Below, piece by piece: positions 15,082 to 19,977 of a DNA stretch of 19,977 nucleotides. A model generated the notes under the pieces. That model was not told the origin of the DNA. It searched no databases and saw nothing but the letters and a program-made list of their open reading frames with translations. The position numbers and the translations under genes were made by a program. The stretch is from an uncultured Oscillospiraceae bacterium (GTDB taxonomy: Bacteria > Bacillota > Clostridia > Oscillospirales > Oscillospiraceae): contig CAKTJC010000041.1 in NCBI GenBank assembly GCA_934567355.1, forward strand, positions 1-19,977. The letters run 5' to 3'. The first letter of the stretch is position 1. Each line of letters starts with the position of its first letter.

Positions 15082-16215
15082 TCATTTATGGATTCCCTCG
15101 TTTACAGAGCACACCTTTGCATTGGCCATCAGGATTGCATATTCCATGGCATTGACAAGACTTAATTCGTTCGCGCTGCCATCTCCGGCGTGCCCTTCGC
15201 CGGTGCCGTGATCAACGGACGCGCGGATGATGGGCAGTCCAAGCGTGACATTGATGCCTGCGACGGCATCCCATTTCTGCTTCTCGCGGTTAAATACGAA
15301 GCCCTTAAGCTTCAGTGGGATATGCCCCTGATCATGGTACATAACCACAACAATGTCATACCAACCGCCCAACGCCTTTGAAAATACGGTGTCTGGTGGT
15401 GTCGGCTTTTTCTCCGGGATGTTGATCCCTTCAGCCAGAGCGACATCAATCGCAGGCTGGATTTCATCAATCTCTTCCCGGCCAAACATACCGTTTTCAC
15501 CGCAGTGGGGATTCAGGCCAGCGACACCGATTTTGGGATTTTTGATTCCCAATGCTTTGCAGCCATCGTTTGCAATGCGGATGCAGTCCAGTACACGCTC
15601 CTTCTTGACAAGATCACATGCCTCGCGCAACGAAACATGGGTAGAGACGTGGACAACACGGAGATTCTCGTGCGCCAACATCATGGTATACTTGTCGGTG
15701 CCCGTATAGTGGGCATAGATCTCTGTATGTCCGTTGAAGTGATGACCTGCCATATTGATATTGTCCTTATTGAGGGCGTTGGTAACGGTCGCGTCAACTT
15801 CACCGGCCATGGCGAGCTCGATTACCTTTTTGACATACTGGAATGCGCAGTCGCCGCACATTACCTGACTCCGGTGGTATGCAATTTCCAGTTCCTCGGC
15901 AGACATCGTCTGTGCAAGCTTCTTTCTGTCCTTGCGGTAAAGACGACTGGAAATATCCAGCAGCCCCATATCCAGCACGTCAATCGTGCCGGGAATAAAG
16001 TTTGCATCCCCCACAGATGAAACAGCATGGATCGTTATGTTTTCTGCCCCAACAACGGTACGTCTCGCTGCCTCCATGGCGCAGGCATCACCTATAATGA
16101 TGGGATTGCAGCGCTCATAGATTCCGGCAGTCATCAGAGCCTTGACAGAAATTTCAGGACCATTGCCGGAGGGGTCGCCCATGGTAATGCCCAAAATGGG
16201 TTTGTTGTTGCGCAT
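15082..16215 (-). CDS. PdxA-family dehydrogenase (PdxA2-like, hydroxy-acid phosphate type)
   Basis: This 377-residue cytoplasmic NAD-dependent oxidative decarboxylase is of the PdxA family. PdxA acts on 4-hydroxythreonine 4-phosphate (vitamin B6), and PdxA2 acts on 4-phospho-D-threonate or -erythronate to give DHAP. Motifs: ITMGDPSGNGPE (10-21), FNGHTE (160-165), and the three metal-binding His of the family at STHVSL (H193), LNPHCGE (H237) and YHDQG (H294), then INVTLGLPIIRASVDHGTG. It is longer than E. coli PdxA (329). Position as last gene of a catabolic operon favours a PdxA2-type role over B6 synthesis. No DUF1537 kinase is in the window. The start has GAGAGGG upstream; it lies 17 nt after the aldolase. 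Confidence 0.88.
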   Translation of the reverse strand: MRNNKPILGITMGDPSGNGPEISVKALMTAGIYERCNPIIIGDACAMEAARRTVVGAENITIHAVSSVGDANFIPGTIDVLDMGLLDISSRLYRKDRKKLAQTMSAEELEIAYHRSQVMCGDCAFQYVKKVIELAMAGEVDATVTNALNKDNINMAGHHFNGHTEIYAHYTGTDKYTMMLAHENLRVVHVSTHVSLREACDLVKKERVLDCIRIANDGCKALGIKNPKIGVAGLNPHCGENGMFGREEIDEIQPAIDVALAEGINIPEKKPTPPDTVFSKALGGWYDIVVVMYHDQGHIPLKLKGFVFNREKQKWDAVAGINVTLGLPIIRASVDHGTGEGHAGDGSANELSLVNAMEYAILMANAKVCSVNEGIHK

Positions 16216-16232
16216 ATTTTATCCCTCTCTCT

Positions 16233-17144
16233 TTACAGCAGATTCCGGTTTTCTTCCAGAACCTGCGCCAATGCCTCTATGCCCTCGCTGCACAGATAAT
16301 TAAATGGCCGCCGGCAGTCGCCCACCGGATAACCCAGCATGGACACCGCCTTTTTGATGATGGTATTGGGGTTTCCAAACTTAAAAACGCTTTGAAGCAC
16401 GGAAATGGCATCCTGTGCTTGCTGAGCGCCCGCAAGGTCACCGGAAACAAAGCAGTTGTAAATGCTAGCCACTGTATCCGGCCAGATGTTTGCCCGTCCG
16501 GCAATGCCGCCCTTGCCGCCCTCCTTCAAGCAAGTGAGGATTGCACCATCGTTACCCGCAAGGATTGCCGTTTCCTTGGGCAACTCTGCAGTAAGGCGAA
16601 TGTATGCCTTCAGATTTTCAATATCTCCGCTGCTGTCCTTTGCGCCCACAATTACATCCACATCCCGGCAGAGCGCCTGAACCGTTTCCGGCAGCAGCTT
16701 ATTTCCGGTGCGAGGCGGAATGTTATAAAGAATAATGGGGATATTCACATGCTTGGCAACCGCTACATAATGGTCGTACAACTCCTTCTGAGAAGCCAGC
16801 GCAAAACCCGGGGTGATAATGGAAAGTACATCCGCACCCAGTTCCTCAGCCCGTCTGGACATCTGAATGGTGTCCGCCGTGGAGATGCAGCCGGTACCGG
16901 CATACACAGGTACGCGACCATTTACCTGATTGATAACGGTTTCCAGAATTGCTTCTTTTTCCTTCATGGAAAGGATATAACCTTCCCCATTTGTACCGAA
17001 GGGGAAAAGGCCGTGGATACCGCCGGCAAGAAGCCGCTCTACCTGATTGCGAAGCTCGGCATGGTTGACACTCTGCTCTGCATCGTCCAGCATGGGGGTC
17101 AGAATGGGTGGGATAATTCCCTTAATTTCTTTTACGGTAATCAT
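16233..17144 (-). CDS. DapA/NAL-superfamily aldolase (canonical active site)
   Basis: This 303-residue TIM-barrel protein is of the dihydrodipicolinate synthase / N-acetylneuraminate lyase family, which cleaves or condenses 2-oxo acids through a Lys Schiff base to pyruvate. Visible: GTNGEGYIL (50-58, phosphate/carboxylate loop), LYNIPPRTG (Y140, R145) and VGAKDSSGD (Schiff-base K169). Context in a catabolic operon suggests a retro-aldol reaction releasing pyruvate plus an aldehyde rather than lysine synthesis. The start has GGGAGG upstream, 12 nt after the alcohol dehydrogenase. Length is normal for the family. The substrate is not determined. Confidence 0.88.
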   Translation of the reverse strand: MITVKEIKGIIPPILTPMLDDAEQSVNHAELRNQVERLLAGGIHGLFPFGTNGEGYILSMKEKEAILETVINQVNGRVPVYAGTGCISTADTIQMSRRAEELGADVLSIITPGFALASQKELYDHYVAVAKHVNIPIILYNIPPRTGNKLLPETVQALCRDVDVIVGAKDSSGDIENLKAYIRLTAELPKETAILAGNDGAILTCLKEGGKGGIAGRANIWPDTVASIYNCFVSGDLAGAQQAQDAISVLQSVFKFGNPNTIIKKAVSMLGYPVGDCRRPFNYLCSEGIEALAQVLEENRNLL

Positions 17145-17156
17145 CAGTTTTCCTCC

Positions 17157-18323
17157 CTACAGCACTTGCTTATAAATATTGCGTGCATCCTCCTGCGTGA
17201 TTTTGCGCATATTATTATTCAGGAGGCGGGTTACCTCCATTCCAGAGGCAACCAGCGTTTCGAGATCGCTTTCGGGAACACCAAATTGTCTGAGGCTGGT
17301 GGGAATGTCCAGATGCTTCACGATGGAATCCATGGTGGTGATAACCCATTCCGCCTTTTCGGCCACGTTGACGGCTCTGCGCTCTCCATGGCAGCAGCGA
17401 TCATAAACCATGGCAAGACGCTCCTTCACAGCAGCGTTCTCTGCATTGAAACGCATGACCGGAATTAACAATATCGCATTGGAAACGCCGTGCGCAATAT
17501 GATACCTGCCGCCCAAGGGATAGCTCAAAGCATGAACAGCTGTAGTGCCGGAGGCGGTGATTGCCAAACCGCCGTAATAAGCAGCGATCTGCATACGATT
17601 CTTGGCCTCCATTGCCTCTGGATCATCACAGGCGGCAAGAATATTATTCAGAATCAGGTCACAGCCCTCCAGCGCGTACATATCGCTGAAGGGATTGGCC
17701 TTATTGGAGGTAAAGCATTCGATGCAATGTGCCAGTGCATCCACACCGGTGGCGGCAGCAATGCTCCGGGGCAGGTTTTTGATAAGGCGGGCATCCAGGA
17801 TTACGTAGTCTGCAATCATGTTCTCGTTAACGATGCCAATCTTCAGTTCTCTTTCGGGGACGCCAACGATCGCGTTGGGGGTGACCTCAGCGCCGGTACC
17901 GGCAGTGGTAGGAATCAGCACAAGTGGAACGCATTTCTTTGCCATCCCAGGGTTATCCAACAGTTCCTTTACGCCATAGGCATCCGTGACCAAAACGGAG
18001 GCAAGCTTCGCCGCATCCATGACGCTGCCACCGCCGCAGGCAACAATGAGATCTGCGCCGCTTTTCTTAAATGCGTCCACTACAGCCTGGACAGCCATGT
18101 AGGTCGGCTCAGCAGGCAGATCATCAAGGACATAGTACTCGGCTCCGGACTTTTTTACAGCGCTCTCTGCAAGGTCGAAGAACCCCAGTCGGCGCAGCCC
18201 TTTATCGGTAAACATTGCCACTTTTTTGGCATGAAGCGCACCGATAATTGCCGTCACATTTTCAATTGAATCAACGCCGCCGTAAACGGCATGCGGCATT
18301 TTCAGATTGTATTTTTCAAGCAT
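17157..18323 (-). CDS. iron-containing alcohol dehydrogenase
   Basis: This 388-residue group III (Fe-dependent) NAD(P)-alcohol dehydrogenase is related to FucO/1,3-propanediol dehydrogenases. Motifs: GGGSVMDAAK (97-106, nucleotide binding), LIPTTAGTGAEVTP (136-149), and the metal ligands D195 and H199 (GVDALAHCIECF), H264 (AVHALSYPLGG) and H278 (HIAHG). Known members interconvert aldehydes and primary alcohols, or oxidise hydroxy acids. Here a likely role is to handle the aldehyde from an operon aldolase. AGGAG precedes the ATG by 8 nt. A 145-nt gap (18324-18468) separates it from the gene upstream; no promoter or terminator is convincing there. Confidence 0.93.
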   Translation of the reverse strand: MLEKYNLKMPHAVYGGVDSIENVTAIIGALHAKKVAMFTDKGLRRLGFFDLAESAVKKSGAEYYVLDDLPAEPTYMAVQAVVDAFKKSGADLIVACGGGSVMDAAKLASVLVTDAYGVKELLDNPGMAKKCVPLVLIPTTAGTGAEVTPNAIVGVPERELKIGIVNENMIADYVILDARLIKNLPRSIAAATGVDALAHCIECFTSNKANPFSDMYALEGCDLILNNILAACDDPEAMEAKNRMQIAAYYGGLAITASGTTAVHALSYPLGGRYHIAHGVSNAILLIPVMRFNAENAAVKERLAMVYDRCCHGERRAVNVAEKAEWVITTMDSIVKHLDIPTSLRQFGVPESDLETLVASGMEVTRLLNNNMRKITQEDARNIYKQVL

Positions 18324-18468
18324 TTTCTTTTCTCCTGTCGCTTTGTCACTTTTATGGATCCCCGGGTAAAATCGGCACTGCTACCTATTCTTCTTCAGGC
18401 GGCTTATTCACAGATCTCTGTTCTGATGCACGCCGGAATAGCTGCACAAGATGCCAGTTTACACGGTT

Positions 18469-19389
18469 TTATTTCCAATACGCGGGGATCTTCTCTTTCA
18501 GTGCGATTGCCATGTCAATCATTTCGTCGCAGATTCGCTGCTGATAGGCATCCATGAAGGTTTCCTTACGGAAATTGACTTCCGAGAACACACCCACCCG
18601 CTTAAAATAGTGCTTGTGGAAATAGTTTCCTAGCTTGGAGCCGGCGTAAAGCTGCAGCAGGATCGGAGAGAAATCGTAAAACAGCCTCTGCGCGGCCTCG
18701 CGGCTCTTCTCAAAATAGAGCTTATTAACCGCAGAATACAGCTCAAAAAGCCCGGAGGGCATCATACCGACGCAGCCTCGGTCATAAGCTTCGATGGTTG
18801 CCGGATTGCCAAAGCCGCCCCATACATTCATTCTGCCGCCGGTCAGTTCGATCATCTTTGTATATTTATGCTCACTGTCCTGCACCTCGATCTTGCAGCC
18901 GCGGACGGATTCAAAAGTTTCAAACGCCTGTGCTATCCATTCGGCAGGAAGGCCGTTATCCTTCATGCTGGTATCCTGCAAAAGGAGAAACTGGGGCTTA
19001 AATGCATCAACCTCTGAAACCGCCTGCATATAAGCTTCCTCTGTCAGGTCATCACTGTACGGAAGATTCAGGCACAGCGCATTGGCACCTGCCTTCATGT
19101 ACTGCTCACACTGCTGCTTGCGGGTTTCGCTGTCCTTACCAAGGATGCTGCTGATGATATAGGTGCGCCCAGCCGCCGCATCTACGCCCTCGGTGACCAT
19201 TTTGGAAAGCTCTTCTTCGCTCATGAAGGCGGATTCCATTGCATTGCAGGGGCAAAGGAAGCCCAGAATATCGCTTTTCGCACCAAGGTCAATTTCACGG
19301 CGATAGGAGGCAAAGTCAATACTCTTGTCCTCAAAAAAAGGCGTAATGACCGTGGACACAACGCCGCGCAGATTCATCTTTTCTTTCAT
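18469..19389 (-). CDS. divergent DapA-superfamily protein lacking the usual catalytic tyrosine
   Basis: This 306-residue TIM barrel is of the DapA/NAL family, but altered. GVVSTVITPFFED (9-21) is the typical N-terminus, and K166 in GCKIEVQDSEHKY occupies the Schiff-base position. The GTTGE loop is replaced by CPCNAMES (46-53), and the tyrosine motif (YNIP) by LLLQDTS (135-141). Similar QD-type paralogues exist, and their chemistry is less clear. The start at 19389 has GGAGGG 6 nt upstream; the in-frame upstream ATGs are too close or lie before the RBS. It follows the dehydrogenase by 13 nt. Could be an aldolase/dehydratase with a distinct mechanism, or a partner of the second aldolase. Confidence 0.8.
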   Translation of the reverse strand: MKEKMNLRGVVSTVITPFFEDKSIDFASYRREIDLGAKSDILGFLCPCNAMESAFMSEEELSKMVTEGVDAAAGRTYIISSILGKDSETRKQQCEQYMKAGANALCLNLPYSDDLTEEAYMQAVSEVDAFKPQFLLLQDTSMKDNGLPAEWIAQAFETFESVRGCKIEVQDSEHKYTKMIELTGGRMNVWGGFGNPATIEAYDRGCVGMMPSGLFELYSAVNKLYFEKSREAAQRLFYDFSPILLQLYAGSKLGNYFHKHYFKRVGVFSEVNFRKETFMDAYQQRICDEMIDMAIALKEKIPAYWK

Positions 19390-19402
19390 AAGCATCCCTC
19401 CA

Positions 19403-19977
19403 TTATTTCCAGCCCAGCCTATCATAGACAGCAGGATTTGCCGTCAGCGGCCAGCGCTTCCCTGCCAGTACGGATTCAATGGCATCCACGCAGGAGCGTG
19501 CCATCGCGTCCGTTGCCTCGACCGTCTGCGCCGCCACATGCGGGGAAAAAATGATTTTTTCGCAGCTTCTCAGCCGCTGTGTGACCGCTTCAGTTTCCAT
19601 ATCGGCATCATCAAATGCCGCACCGCCAAGGCGGCCATCCTCCACCCGATCGATTACGTCGCCGGCAACCATCAGGCCGCTACGTGCGGTGTTGATGAAA
19701 AACGCGCCCTTTTTCATCTTATCCAGAAAAGTGCCATTGACGGTGTTTCGCGTTTCCTCCGTCAGCGGAGTATGGATGGAGACAACATCCGCCTGCGGCA
19801 GTCCGTCCTCCATCTGCGCAATGTAATCAACGCCCATGCTCTCCATGGATTCTTTCGTCATATACTTGTCATAAGCGGACACGCGCATCCCCAGCCCGAG
19901 GCACATTTTTGCCACCTGGCGGCCAATATTGCCAAAGCCGATCACATAAACACGCTTATCCAGGAACTGATGCTCCA
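19403..19977 (-). CDS. D-2-hydroxyacid dehydrogenase (PGDH-like), 5' part outside the window
   Basis: The frame is open to the right edge (residues EHQFLDKRVYVIGFGNIGR before the GTG at 19945), so the N-terminus lies outside. The visible part is the NAD-binding domain of the D-isomer 2-hydroxyacid dehydrogenase family. Visible are the Rossmann glycines GFGNIGRQVA, the acidic ribose-binding Asp in VSAYD, the VVSIHTPLTEETRN stretch, and the catalytic Arg in INTARSGLMV. The Glu comes near DGRLGGAAFDDADMETE, and the His in FSPHVAAQT. It would interconvert a 2-hydroxy and a 2-oxo acid. First visible gene of the catabolic operon. Confidence 0.88.
   Translation of the reverse strand, partial: EHQFLDKRVYVIGFGNIGRQVAKMCLGLGMRVSAYDKYMTKESMESMGVDYIAQMEDGLPQADVVSIHTPLTEETRNTVNGTFLDKMKKGAFFINTARSGLMVAGDVIDRVEDGRLGGAAFDDADMETEAVTQRLRSCEKIIFSPHVAAQTVEATDAMARSCVDAIESVLAGKRWPLTANPAVYDRLGWK

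Noticed and set aside
18356..18368. GGATCCCCGGGTA resembling a cloning-vector polylinker
   Set aside because: The match is 13 nt, and flanking bases do not continue the vector sequence; adjacent genes read normally. Chance is most likely.

Overview
The window looks like the chromosome of a gut-type Bacillota, most likely in or near the Oscillospiraceae. This rests on strong GGAGG-type ribosome binding sites, -35/-10 promoters with intrinsic terminators, a tandem glycine riboswitch, a PadR/HAAS pair, and gene types typical of that group. The genus is inferred and I cannot fix it from sequence alone. Every function below comes from motifs and family recall; no database was searched.

Layout. 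1-1327: a truncated interspersed repeat, then a forward two-gene unit (PadR regulator and HAAS/DUF1700 membrane protein) ending at a strong terminator. 1335-4206 (reverse): an alanine/glycine:Na+ symporter behind a promoter, a tandem glycine riboswitch, a terminator and a second copy of the repeat, followed by a TolB-like propeller protein with its own promoter. 4274-6734 (reverse): a complete polar amino-acid ABC importer (permease, ATPase, binding protein) with promoter, possible leader peptide and terminator. 6764-9585 (reverse): an 882-residue lipoprotein with a FecR-like domain and about twelve Cys/CxxC/His repeats. 9669-10867 (forward): a nitrilase-superfamily amidohydrolase coupled to an NTF2/SnoaL-like protein. 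11022-13576 (reverse): an ECF-type sigma factor overlapping a large single-pass membrane protein, probably its anti-sigma partner.

13718-14876 is a decayed zone. It holds the C-terminal stump of an SGNH-type hydrolase and an IS1182-like element whose transposase carries a frameshift, a stop and an internal deletion.

15082-19977 (reverse) is a catabolic operon that enters from beyond the right edge: a D-2-hydroxyacid dehydrogenase (partial), a divergent DapA-like protein, an iron-dependent alcohol dehydrogenase, a canonical DapA-like aldolase and a PdxA2-like dehydrogenase. Together they suggest oxidation, aldol cleavage and aldehyde reduction of an unidentified hydroxy or sugar acid.

The best candidates for new biology are the FecR/Cys-repeat lipoprotein, the acid-catabolic operon, the sigma/ectodomain pair, and the interspersed repeat sitting between a riboswitch terminator and its gene.
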